Positions 28,851 through 37,500 of a stretch of 64,000 bases of DNA are shown in pieces. The notes below the pieces were generated by a model. That model searched no databases, was not told the origin of the DNA, and saw only the letters and a list, made by a program, of their open reading frames with translations. Each line of letters starts with the position of its first letter. The first letter of the stretch is position 1. A program made the position numbers and the translations under genes. Source of the stretch: Marivirga atlantica. Its GTDB lineage: Bacteria; Bacteroidota; Bacteroidia; Cytophagales; Cyclobacteriaceae. Where the stretch lies: positions 372,001 to 436,000 of the forward strand of contig NZ_JAERQG010000004.1 in NCBI RefSeq assembly GCF_016734805.1, read 5' to 3'.

Positions 28851-30110
28851 TTGACTGCAAGTAATACAGATTTCTTCTATATACAAGACAACAAGGTTAT
28901 TCTGAAAGAACAAGGTAAATTTCCTGAAAGAGAAATTGGTCAGATTAAAGAAAGTGAAGCAGAAACCATCACATACTTTGAGGAAAGGTATAAGAAGCTT
29001 GTTGAAAAAGTAGATGCTGTTCAAAAACAGATTGAGGAGCAGGATAATAAAGGTTCGTTTCTTCAAAAGGTCATCAATTTACAGAACGATCTGGATTCTT
29101 ATGATGGCATTGGTGACTTCATATCACTCGATGATAGGCTGAATAATCTTCAGTTAATGTTAGAGGATTATATCAAGCAGAACCGAAAAAGAAATCTGGA
29201 AGTAAAAAATACTTTAATTGCAGAGGCCAAAAGCTATGCCGCAAATCCGAACTGGAAGGAAGCTACAGAATCTTTAAAGGAGTTAAGACAGCGGTGGATA
29301 AAAGTAGGCGCTGTTGATGCTGAGCACACTGAAGAAGTTGAGAGCGATTTTCAATCTGTTTACGATGACTTTTATAAGCGTAAAAAGGATTTTCATGAAG
29401 CTAAGCAAGTGATGATTACATCACGGATCAATCAATATGAACAGCTCATTGAGAAAGCTGAAAAACTGAATGCTGATAAAGCAATTTCTGAGGATAAGAA
29501 GAGAGAAAAAGCAGAAAAGCTAATTGCTGAATGGAAAAGCTTTGAGAGTATACCAAAGTCAAAATATGATGAACTCTTAGCTAAATTTAAAAAGCTTACC
29601 AATGCCAAAAGCAAAAAGAGCAATTCTAAGAAATCATCACAATCAAATAATAAAGAGATTGAGAAACAAAAGATTCAGCTTGTTGAGCAATTAAAAGAAC
29701 TGGCTCAGGATAAGGATCTAAAGAAAGCTGTAGAAAGTGCAAAAACCATTCAAGACAAATGGAAAAGCCTGGGTAGAGGCTATGCAAGCAAACAAACACA
29801 TGAAGAATACTTTGAAATAAACGATTATATTTTTGAGAAACACTTTTTAGAAACTCTTTTTGAAAGAAAGGCTAAAAAGGATTTATCTCAAAAAGATGCC
29901 GTAAAACTTAAAATGAGTTTATTAAGAGACCTTATTAGTAGAGATAAAAAAGAACTCTTGATTTTTGAAGAAAACATGGGTAAGTTCAATCTGGATAGCT
30001 CAAAAATTGATAAGATGGTAACCGGAAAGCATGATAGGCAAAAGAGAAAGCTTACCATAAAAGAACGTTTACTTAATGAATTAAGAGAAGAAAATAAAAA
30101 TTTAAAATAA
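28851..30110 (+). CDS. DUF349-domain protein
   Basis: 419 residues, highly charged and helical. Repeated units around W and KELRQRW-VG (NWKEATESLKELRQRWIKVG at about 128-147, then KLIAEWKSFESIPKSKYDELLAKFKKL and TIQDKWKSLGRGYASKQTHEEYFE) mark DUF349 repeats. Low-complexity Lys/Ser linker near 255-275. Some DUF349 proteins elsewhere are linked to ribosome-associated or stress functions, but none can be assigned here. The start is TTG 28851, since an in-frame stop lies two codons upstream and no ATG begins the conserved region. It has its own -7 element and diverges from ettA. Confidence 0.88.
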   Translation: MTASNTDFFYIQDNKVILKEQGKFPEREIGQIKESEAETITYFEERYKKLVEKVDAVQKQIEEQDNKGSFLQKVINLQNDLDSYDGIGDFISLDDRLNNLQLMLEDYIKQNRKRNLEVKNTLIAEAKSYAANPNWKEATESLKELRQRWIKVGAVDAEHTEEVESDFQSVYDDFYKRKKDFHEAKQVMITSRINQYEQLIEKAEKLNADKAISEDKKREKAEKLIAEWKSFESIPKSKYDELLAKFKKLTNAKSKKSNSKKSSQSNNKEIEKQKIQLVEQLKELAQDKDLKKAVESAKTIQDKWKSLGRGYASKQTHEEYFEINDYIFEKHFLETLFERKAKKDLSQKDAVKLKMSLLRDLISRDKKELLIFEENMGKFNLDSSKIDKMVTGKHDRQKRKLTIKERLLNELREENKNLK

Positions 30111-30143
30111 TCGGAACTTTAATAGCGTATTAATAGTATGTGT

Positions 30144-30166
30144 TTTCAAAGATTAAATCTTTGAAA
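30144..30166 (+). promoter_or_regulatory. 10-bp perfect palindrome over the -33 box of the DUF2795 gene
   Basis: Arms TTTCAAAGAT (30144-30153) and ATCTTTGAAA (30157-30166) around the 3-nt spacer TAA. The right arm contains the TTTG of the predicted -33 box, the classic place for a repressor site. It has no T-run, so it is not a terminator for the gene before it. Operator function is inference. Confidence 0.5.
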
Positions 30167-30189
30167 TACAAAAATTTATCATACTTTTG
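30160..30189 (+). promoter_or_regulatory. Complete Bacteroidota promoter for DUF2795 gene
   Basis: -33 TTTG at 30160-30163 and -7 TACTTTTG at 30182-30189 (exact TAnnTTTG) with an 18-nt spacer. This is the best full promoter in the window. The predicted start is near 30193, giving a leader of about 24 nt before the ATG at 30217. Confidence 0.75.
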
Positions 30190-30216
30190 CGCATCGAAAA
30201 ATAGAGAGATAGAAAT

Positions 30217-30438
30217 ATGTACTGGACATTAGAATTAGCTTCATATTTGGAGGATGCACCATGGCCTGCTACTAAAGACGAATTAATTGATTTTGGTATC
30301 AGATCTGGAGCACCGTTAGAGGTTGTCGAAAACTTGCAAGAATTGGAAGATGACGGACAACCATATGAAAACATAGAAGAAATATGGCCGGATTATCCGT
30401 CTAAAGAAGATTTCTTCTTTAATGAAGACGAGTATTAA
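30217..30438 (+). CDS. DUF2795-type small acidic protein
   Basis: 73 residues, strongly acidic. MYWTLELASYLEDAPWPATKDELIDF and the following helix APLEVVENLQELEDD match the small DUF2795 family, which is highly conserved across Bacteroidota and has no known biochemical role. The acidic tail (YPSKEDFFFNEDEY) is part of the family. It has a full promoter of its own with a palindrome over the -33 box, and ends at a terminator, so it is a single-gene unit with every sign of strong regulated expression. Confidence 0.9.
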   Translation: MYWTLELASYLEDAPWPATKDELIDFGIRSGAPLEVVENLQELEDDGQPYENIEEIWPDYPSKEDFFFNEDEY

Positions 30439-30442
30439 TTGC

Positions 30443-30472
30443 AGGTGAGTTAAAATAGCTCACCTTCTTTTT
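30443..30472 (+). terminator. Intrinsic terminator after DUF2795 gene
   Basis: Arms AGGTGAG (30443-30449) and CTCACCT (30459-30465) with a 9-nt loop and a T-rich tail TCTTTTTT. It overlaps the last codon and stop of convergent ispD. Confidence 0.75.
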
Positions 30473-31149
30473 TCCATATAGGCTTCTGCGAAAATGAGGT
30501 CTTCAGGAGTTGTGATTTTTATATTCATATAATCACCTTCAATTAGGTTTACTTGCCCACTATTGGCCTCAAATACTGATGCATCATCTGTAAATGTTGG
30601 CTGGTAATCAGCTTTAAAGGCTTCTTTAATCAGCTTAATATTAAAAGTTTGCGGAGTTTGCACAGCGACTAACTTATTACGGTCCAGATGTCTATTACCT
30701 TGCTCATCTCTTTCACGAACTGAGTCTTTCATTGGAACACATACAATTGCATTACCTAGCAGCTTACTCTGCTTTATAGACTCCTTTATTATATTCGGAC
30801 TTATTAAGGGTCTTACGCCATCATGTATAGCTACTATGCCATCATCTATTTTGATTGTCTTTAATCCATTAGAGACACTGTGAAAGCGAGTTTCACCACC
30901 TTCAACAATTTCATGCTTTATAGTAAAGTCAAACTTTGTACAAAGTGACTTCCAATATGCTATTTGATCCTTGGGAAGTGTGAGAATAATATTGATTGAT
31001 TGATCAGCATTATAAAAAGCAGTTAAAGTATGCATTAGAATAGGTAATCCTTTAAGCTCAAGAAATTGCTTTGGAATTTCACTTTGCATCCGGCTACCAG
31101 CACCTCCTGCCACTATAATGGCATATTGATTATTTACTTTTTCTTCCAT
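30460..31149 (-). CDS. ispD: 2-C-methyl-D-erythritol 4-phosphate cytidylyltransferase
   Basis: 229 residues. Third step of the MEP pathway: MEP plus CTP to CDP-methylerythritol. Visible: nucleotide-binding VAGGAGSRM (13-21) with IPKQFLEL, HDGVRPLI, and the C-terminal EGDYMNIKITTPEDL. It is downstream of the second OmpA-type gene on the same strand, but a terminator lies in the 50-nt gap, so it depends on readthrough or on a promoter I could not see. Dxr, the preceding enzyme, is encoded far away at 11.5 kb. Confidence 0.96.
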   Translation of the reverse strand: MEEKVNNQYAIIVAGGAGSRMQSEIPKQFLELKGLPILMHTLTAFYNADQSINIILTLPKDQIAYWKSLCTKFDFTIKHEIVEGGETRFHSVSNGLKTIKIDDGIVAIHDGVRPLISPNIIKESIKQSKLLGNAIVCVPMKDSVRERDEQGNRHLDRNKLVAVQTPQTFNIKLIKEAFKADYQPTFTDDASVFEANSGQVNLIEGDYMNIKITTPEDLIFAEAYMEKRR

Positions 31150-31153
31150 AAAT

Positions 31154-31178
31154 AAAAAAAGGGTCTGAAGACCCTTTT
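31154..31178 (-). terminator. Intrinsic terminator after second OmpA-type gene
   Basis: Arms AAAAGGGTC (31157-31165) and GACCCTTTT (31170-31178), loop TGAA, with the U-run on the minus strand. It sits between the stop at 31200 and the ispD ATG at 31149. Confidence 0.85.
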
Positions 31179-31199
31179 AATTATAAACTATACTGTTTG

Positions 31200-33281
31200 C
31201 TATTTTTTAACGATGAACTCAACCCTTCTATTAATTTCGCGTCCCATTACTTCATCATCATTACTTACTAAAGGTTTTTCTTCACCATAACCAACAGCCG
31301 TTAGTCTTCTCCTATCAATACCTTTTTTAGTTAAATAATTTACCACTTTGTTTGCTCTCAATTGTGATAACTCTTTATTGAAAGCATCATTACCGATGTT
31401 ATCAGTATGGCCTGCAATTTCAACATTCACATTAGGATTTTGCTCCATAAAGGCCACCATCTTATTCAATTCATCATAGGAGCCATTGCTAAAGCTAGCT
31501 TTTCCGAAATCGAAGTAAATATTTCTGAGGACTTTGCTACTTCCAACTTCTGGTTTTTTAAGTGAAATAGACTCTCTTATAGTTTGTGGTTCAGGCTGAG
31601 ATGCTGGAATAGTAATTCTCTTGTTAACAAAGATATAACCTGATTTTTGTACTGACAACATTAAGTCTGTTGGTTCATCTCTAACTATAACATATTTATA
31701 GATTCCGTTATCATTGTTCTCTGCTGGCACAGCTAAATTATCAGAAGCACGTTTTAAGTCTATATCTGCGTTTATTACCTCACCTGATTTAGCATCGGTA
31801 ACTCTAACTAATAATGTAACTGGGGCATTGGTTTTTTCTACTTCGCCCTCTGCTTTATCAACCTCAACATTTTTTACATCCTTATTGCTTTTGGTTTCTT
31901 CAGTATCCACAGGATTCTCTTTCATAGCCACCTCACTTTTTTTAACTCCTCCACCAGCATTTGCTATGGTTACTCTATAAATATCATTATAGCCCATACC
32001 ATCTTCTCTTACCGAAGCATAATATCCTGTTTTACCATCTTTAGACATTACAAAGTAGATATCATCATCAGGGGAATTAAGTGGATAACCTAAGTTTTCA
32101 GGAGTACTCCAAACGCCACCAGCACTATCATAAACTGACTTGTAAATATCAAAACCACCCATTCCATCATGTCCTGTAGAACTGAAATAAAGTGTTTTAC
32201 CATCAAACTGTAGGAAACACCCATCCTCGTCTAATTCAGTATTAATGATATCACCTAAGTTCTTTGACGCGCCCCATTCACCTTTTCTATTCTTCTCCGA
32301 ATAGTAAATATCAAAACCTCCATAGCCGCCAGGTCTATTACTTGCATAAAATAAAAGTGAGCCATCCGCAGATTGTGATACTGATTTTTCATTATAGCCA
32401 CTCGAATTAATATTATCACTTAAGCTCTCAGGAATTGACCAAGTGTCTTCTGACAGTAAGTTTGTGTAATAAATATCACCGTTACCTTCATCGCTGTAGA
32501 TATACAACGTTTTACCATCAGGGGAAAAGCCTAGGTTTGAATCATGATATTTTGTGTTTACTACATTACCAATATTTTCAGCAGGTTGCCACTCACCATT
32601 TAATTTTTTGGATATAAAGATATCCTCATAATGGAAGTTATCATCAAAAACGTTTTCGTTTAAGTTACCATCACTCCTTCTAGTAGTAAAAATCATGACT
32701 GTTTCATCAGCGTTAACAACTGGTCCATAATCCCATGATTCAGAATTTATTCTATTACCTAAATTTACAATTGAATAGCTTATTGGATTAGCCTTGTACT
32801 TTCTTCCATTTTCACACTCGTAAATACGTCTTTCTACTTCTGACAAAGGAGTTTTATCAGCGCCTTTATAGCCTGTATTTTCTTCTAACTTTTTTTGATA
32901 CTGATTGTAATATCCTATCGCTGTTTCGAAATCATATCCGAACTGGTAACCTTGTCCAATAAGATATAAAAGGTTGAATTTGTAGTTTGGATCAATCTGA
33001 TATGCCTTAAGTAAAAATTCGGTTGCTTTTGACTTTTCTGTTGTCTGTAAATAAGTAGAACCAGCCATAAAATTAGCTTCCACATTAGACGGATCAGTTT
33101 GTGAAGCCAATACATACATATCCCTTGCCTGAGTTAATACTTTAGTTTCAGCTAGGATCTCCTTTGCAGTATTAATATAAACTTCAGCAAGTTCTTCTGG
33201 ACTTTCACCTTGTGCAAAAATAGATAAGTGCGCAAAGAATATTAGCGGAAAGACCAGTAACAGTCGATATATCAATTTCAT
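31200..33281 (-). CDS. Second TPR-PD40-CRD-OmpA envelope protein (PorE-like architecture)
   Basis: 693 residues in the same order as the protein at 4.5-6.4 kb: signal peptide 1-24 (IFAQ-GE), TPR about 27-150, PD40 propeller about 180-440 (SQSADGSLLFYASNRPGG, FDGKTLYFSSTGHDGMGG), a Lys/Glu linker about 450-490, a carboxypeptidase-regulatory-like domain about 490-570, and a complete OmpA domain from about 585 with GHTDNIG and the ending NRRVEFIVKK. So, unlike its shorter paralogue, the peptidoglycan-binding end is fully canonical. Anchoring an outer-membrane machine to peptidoglycan is inferred from PorE. It is monocistronic by the terminator just after it. Confidence 0.94.
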   Translation of the reverse strand: MKLIYRLLLVFPLIFFAHLSIFAQGESPEELAEVYINTAKEILAETKVLTQARDMYVLASQTDPSNVEANFMAGSTYLQTTEKSKATEFLLKAYQIDPNYKFNLLYLIGQGYQFGYDFETAIGYYNQYQKKLEENTGYKGADKTPLSEVERRIYECENGRKYKANPISYSIVNLGNRINSESWDYGPVVNADETVMIFTTRRSDGNLNENVFDDNFHYEDIFISKKLNGEWQPAENIGNVVNTKYHDSNLGFSPDGKTLYIYSDEGNGDIYYTNLLSEDTWSIPESLSDNINSSGYNEKSVSQSADGSLLFYASNRPGGYGGFDIYYSEKNRKGEWGASKNLGDIINTELDEDGCFLQFDGKTLYFSSTGHDGMGGFDIYKSVYDSAGGVWSTPENLGYPLNSPDDDIYFVMSKDGKTGYYASVREDGMGYNDIYRVTIANAGGGVKKSEVAMKENPVDTEETKSNKDVKNVEVDKAEGEVEKTNAPVTLLVRVTDAKSGEVINADIDLKRASDNLAVPAENNDNGIYKYVIVRDEPTDLMLSVQKSGYIFVNKRITIPASQPEPQTIRESISLKKPEVGSSKVLRNIYFDFGKASFSNGSYDELNKMVAFMEQNPNVNVEIAGHTDNIGNDAFNKELSQLRANKVVNYLTKKGIDRRRLTAVGYGEEKPLVSNDDEVMGREINRRVEFIVKK

Positions 33282-33306
33282 ACTATTTCTTAAATAGGTA
33301 AAAGTT

Positions 33307-33322
33307 AGTGAGTTAGCTCACT
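33307..33322. repeat. Small hairpin in the leader of second OmpA-type gene
   Basis: AGTGAG (33307-33312) and CTCACT (33317-33322) with loop TTAG, about 30 nt upstream of the ATG on the minus strand. It is short; a regulatory role is unsupported beyond its position. Confidence 0.3.
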
Positions 33323-33443
33323 TCACTCAAATAATCACTTAAATTAAGTTACTTTTTTACGTATAACAAAAATTAGGTTAAAAACTTACGTAAAATATTA
33401 AAATAAATAAATCTGTTGCACTTTTCATATAAAGCAAAGAAAG

Positions 33444-33451
33444 TATCTTTG
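33444..33451 (+). promoter_or_regulatory. -7 promoter element directly before engB
   Basis: TATCTTTG matches TAnnTTTG and ends 4 nt before the ATG at 33456, predicting a leaderless mRNA. The -33 region has only TTTT (33422-33425). Confidence 0.55.
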
Positions 33452-33455
33452 CAGC

Positions 33456-34064
33456 ATGAAAGAGATTAAACAGGCTGAATTTATAATAAGTAATACAGAC
33501 TACAAAAAATCACCTGAACCTAACTTACCGGAATACGCCTTTATAGGGCGCTCTAACGTAGGGAAATCTTCTCTCATCAATATGTTAGCTGGGAGAAAAA
33601 GCCTTGCAAAAACCTCAGGGAGACCCGGTAAAACACAGCTCATCAACCATTTCCTAATGGACAAAAGATGGTACCTGGTTGATTTACCCGGTTACGGCTA
33701 CGCGAAGGTCAGTAAAAAAGCACAGGCTGAATGGGGTTCCATGATATCAGAATATCTCAAGAACAGAGAAAACCTTGTTTGTGTATTTGTATTGATTGAT
33801 TCAAGGCTTGAACCTCAAAAAGCAGACCTTGAGTTTATCAACTTTGTTGGTGCCAATCAACTACCAATAGCATTTATCTTTACCAAAGCTGATAAACAAT
33901 CTATCAATAAGACTCAGAAGGTAATTAGTGCCTATAAAAAAACCTTAAAGGCTAGCTGGGAAGAGTTCCCTCCCCATTTTATAAGTTCAGCTACATCTGG
34001 TGCAGGCAAAAATGAAGTATTGGGCTTTATAGAACAATTGAACGATGCTTTTGACAAGGCATAA
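33456..34064 (+). CDS. engB: Ribosome biogenesis GTPase EngB (YihA/YsxC)
   Basis: 202 residues, one GTPase domain. G1 GRSNVGKSS (31-39), the switch I Thr in KTSGRPGKTQ, G3 DLPGYGYAKV (about 75), G4 TKADK (about 146), and G5 SSATSG. Known of the family: it assists late assembly of the large ribosomal subunit and is often essential. The ATG is fixed by the -7 element ending 4 nt upstream. It is transcribed alone and converges on the lipoprotein gene, with a shared terminator. Confidence 0.96.
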   Translation: MKEIKQAEFIISNTDYKKSPEPNLPEYAFIGRSNVGKSSLINMLAGRKSLAKTSGRPGKTQLINHFLMDKRWYLVDLPGYGYAKVSKKAQAEWGSMISEYLKNRENLVCVFVLIDSRLEPQKADLEFINFVGANQLPIAFIFTKADKQSINKTQKVISAYKKTLKASWEEFPPHFISSATSGAGKNEVLGFIEQLNDAFDKA

Positions 34065-34092
34065 AAAAACCTGAAGCACAGGCTTCAGGTTT
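34062..34092. terminator. Bidirectional terminator between engB and the lipoprotein gene
   Basis: Arms AAACCTGAAGC (34067-34077) and GCTTCAGGTTT (34082-34092), loop ACAG. An A-run at 34062-34069 supplies a good U-run for the minus strand; on the plus strand the T-run is short. Confidence 0.88.
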
Positions 34093-34126
34093 AAAAATAA
34101 TAATTAATAGAGCTCGCTAGTTTCCG

Positions 34127-34549
34127 CTAGTCATATCTCTCATCATTTATATCTTTATTCATCAAATATCTGATTTCAACATCACCGAGTACTCCGCCTG
34201 AAAGGTTTTGCACTAAATGAGCCTTTTGATAAGTCATGGTGATAATTTCTAGATTTATAGCACCTCCACCGGTAGTGTCTGCTACAGAAAGTGTTAACAT
34301 ATCATCAGAGGCAGACCAAGTGCCTACTGATAAGACACCATTACCATCCTCTAGAATGAAATTACCATCTTGTTCTAGTATAAACCTTTCAATAAGGTCT
34401 GAATTCTCAACCTGACCAGAAACATAAGTTTCAACCGTAAACCATTCCCCTTCTGCCATTCTTGCAGCAGTAGGATTTTCAGGTTCTGCACATGAGATAG
34501 CCATTACGGCTATCCCTAGTACAATTATATAATTAAAATACTTTCTCAT
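34127..34549 (-). CDS. Lipocalin-like lipoprotein
   Basis: 140 residues. Lipoprotein signal with lipobox ISC (Cys20), then a single beta domain starting GEWFTVETYVSG with FILEQDGNFILEDGNG, VGTWSASDDMLTLSV and INLEIITMTYQKAHL: the pattern of short lipocalin-like domains in Bacteroidota envelope lipoproteins. Ligand unknown. It starts 5 nt after the stop of the 2503-residue secreted protein gene, so it is translated from the same mRNA; a job in handling or anchoring that protein is inference. It ends before the bidirectional terminator. Confidence 0.83.
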   Translation of the reverse strand: MRKYFNYIIVLGIAVMAISCAEPENPTAARMAEGEWFTVETYVSGQVENSDLIERFILEQDGNFILEDGNGVLSVGTWSASDDMLTLSVADTTGGGAINLEIITMTYQKAHLVQNLSGGVLGDVEIRYLMNKDINDERYD

Positions 34550-34554
34550 TTTTC

Positions 34555-37500
34555 TTATTGTTTAATGATTCTGATGTTTTTAACTAAGTCTTTATGCTGA
34601 ATCTGCATATTGTACATACCTGGTTGCAAGTCATTAATTGAAATACTCTCTCTTGACTCAAAACTAGTTTTGTCAAAATCTTGCGTTTTCATTAATTGAC
34701 CTGTTAAGGTAGTAATCACAATTCTATGCTGCCCAGTATACTCACTAGCTATATTAACAGCTATTTCGTTTACAGCTGGGTTAGGATATGTGTTTACATC
34801 CATTTCAACTCCCGATCTATTAGCAAGTACTCTTCCTATATCAGCGGTAGATGAAGTCAATATACATCCTGATCCATATTCAACTTCTATGCTGTATTCT
34901 GCATTATCAGATATAGTGATCGAGCTACCTCCAACATTCTGAAGTAAAACACCATTTCTGTACCATCTAACTTCGTCAACATCTGAAGTCTCATAAGAAG
35001 CAACTAATTGAGCGCCTTGTAATTCTAAAACAATGTTTCTGATTCTAGCCTCTCTGTAGTTTTCAGAGTTAGCATATGTACACCCTGTACCATCCGCATA
35101 TGATATCTCAAGATAGAAAGGAGTTAAATCCTCTTCTACTATACCTGAAGTAATCGTAGCATTTGTATTAGATGGAATAGTTACCGGATCACCAGAAGCT
35201 AAACCTGTATTACCATTCATCAATTGGAAAGTCATCGCAGAACCATTGTTGTTACGAACGTCAAAATCTATTGTTCCACTCCCACAAGTTTCTGAAATCT
35301 GGTTAAAAGTTGATGCAACTGGTTCAGCAACCTCAGTTATTGTAATTGCATTGGATTCTGGTGAATAACAACCAACAGCATTACCAACTTCAACAGTGTA
35401 AACACCACCTGAAACTACTTCTAATACATTTCCATTCACAAGGCCTTGAGTAGGATTTGAAATAGTGCCACCATTTCTTCTCCATCTGTAGTAATCAAAG
35501 CCAGTAGGTGCAGTTAATGTCACTGTTCCTTCACCTTCACAGAAAGTTAGGGCACCATCAGCCGTTAATGTAGGGCTAGCAGTAGGTTGTTCAACAACAT
35601 TAACAGTGAATTCATTTGAGCTAATAGTACAATCAACATTTAAGTTGTTGAAACTCCAAACAAATGAATAAACACCTGATTCTTCGATAAAGAATTCTCT
35701 ATCACCACTTTCTACAGTTGCGAAATCAGCACCATCCTTAACAACAGTAATATTACCATTATTAGTCCAAGAGTTACCATCATAGAACCTTACTGTGAAA
35801 CCTTCGCAAACATCTATCTCTTCACTATTACCAATGAATTCATTAGTATTCAGATTTCTAACACCAAAATCAGGAAGATCATTTCTATCCACCTCAACAG
35901 GAGCCGAACTTGTAGAACCACAACCTCCACCGAAAGGTGCATTTGATACTCTTACAGTTACACTTCTGGTATCATCAACTTCAATGCTCCGAGTAGTTTC
36001 ACCAGTACTCCATAAGTAATAGTCAAAATCTGCAGGTGCAGTAAGCACCACAGGGTCAGCTGTTGAACAATCAACCAGGTTACCACTTGTTACCGAAATT
36101 AATGGTTGATCAGGAGTTTCTACTACATCTACTTGAACCGATTCAGTTGTATAAATACAAGATGCAGTTGTTACTCTTGCAAAGTAGGCACCTGACTCAG
36201 TAACGTCAGTATCCTGAAGCGTTACTCCAGTTTCTACCGGATTATTTAAATTATCTCTAAACCATTCAACCAGGTCAGTTCCCCCGGTAGTAGTCGATCC
36301 ATCAGCTACTAACCTTCTAACTTGAAGAATGCTAGCTCCTGAATTATTACAAACTGTTACTGACTCTCCAGCTTCAGATAATCTCCAATAGTTGTTCGCA
36401 CCACCATTGTTGGAATAAAGCATATGCATCTGCTGAACTTCTACAACATCAGTAAAGCTAGAAGTAAGCGTATTACAAGTAGTACCCGATGATGTCATCG
36501 AGGTAATTCTCATTGCTAAAGGAGTTGTTTCAGTGACAACACCAATATTGATTTCTGTCTCACCTAGCTCAGGATCATACATTAATTCACCAAGAACATC
36601 TCCTGCTGCATTCAAGATTTCATACATGAAATAATCTTGTACATCATCTACGTTTACAATTACGTCTTCTGATTCACAAGCCAATGGCGTGTTAAAACTA
36701 AACTCAGCATCTGTCTCAATTGGAGCTGTTAATTCATACCTTAACTCATTAAATGTACCTGAAACTGTAAAATCATTATCAGTAGTGGCATCGTAAGCAG
36801 ACAATCTGAATCTGAAAGACTCATTATCATCTCCTGCTAATAATACATCTGAAGGCATTTTGAATGTTATTTCACCAGTGCCTTCGATTAAATTGAATTC
36901 ATAACCTTCGATATCTCCGATGTTTCCGAATTCATCTTTATGCTCAACAGTAACAACATTATCAGCACCGAATCTACCTCTGATTTCATAACCTACTGTT
37001 ATATCACCATCTAAACAGCCTTCTGTTGCCGAAATGCTTGTAAGTTGAAGAGTTTGACGAACAACATCAATATCATCACCATAATAATCGAATGGAATAG
37101 TTTCGCCAAAGTTGATATCCATATTACTCAACTCGAAGTAACCTTTAGATTCTTCTTGTCTCCATCTGAATCTAACACCTTCAGCCTTCATTTCTTCAGT
37201 TAAGGCATAAGTGAACATATCACCATTAAGTGTCATATCCGCGTCCATTTCTGGATAAGAAGTCCACTCAGTATAAGTTGCACCTCCATCAATCGAATAT
37301 TCAAATACAACAAATTGATCAGCTGTAAGAGATGCTGGTAATTGGTCAAAATCAACACTATAGCTTAAGTAAGTGGCTTCAGCTAATTCATCAGCAGTAA
37401 AATCTCTAGTAGTGATTAATCTTCTACCTGCCCCTTGACCTTCCATATTAACAACTTGATCGTCAGAAGATTGATAGAATCCTGGAGCACCAGAATACCA

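Noticed and set aside
30144-30166. Palindrome as terminator of the DUF349 gene
   Set aside because: No T-run follows the stem; its overlap with the -33 box fits an operator better.
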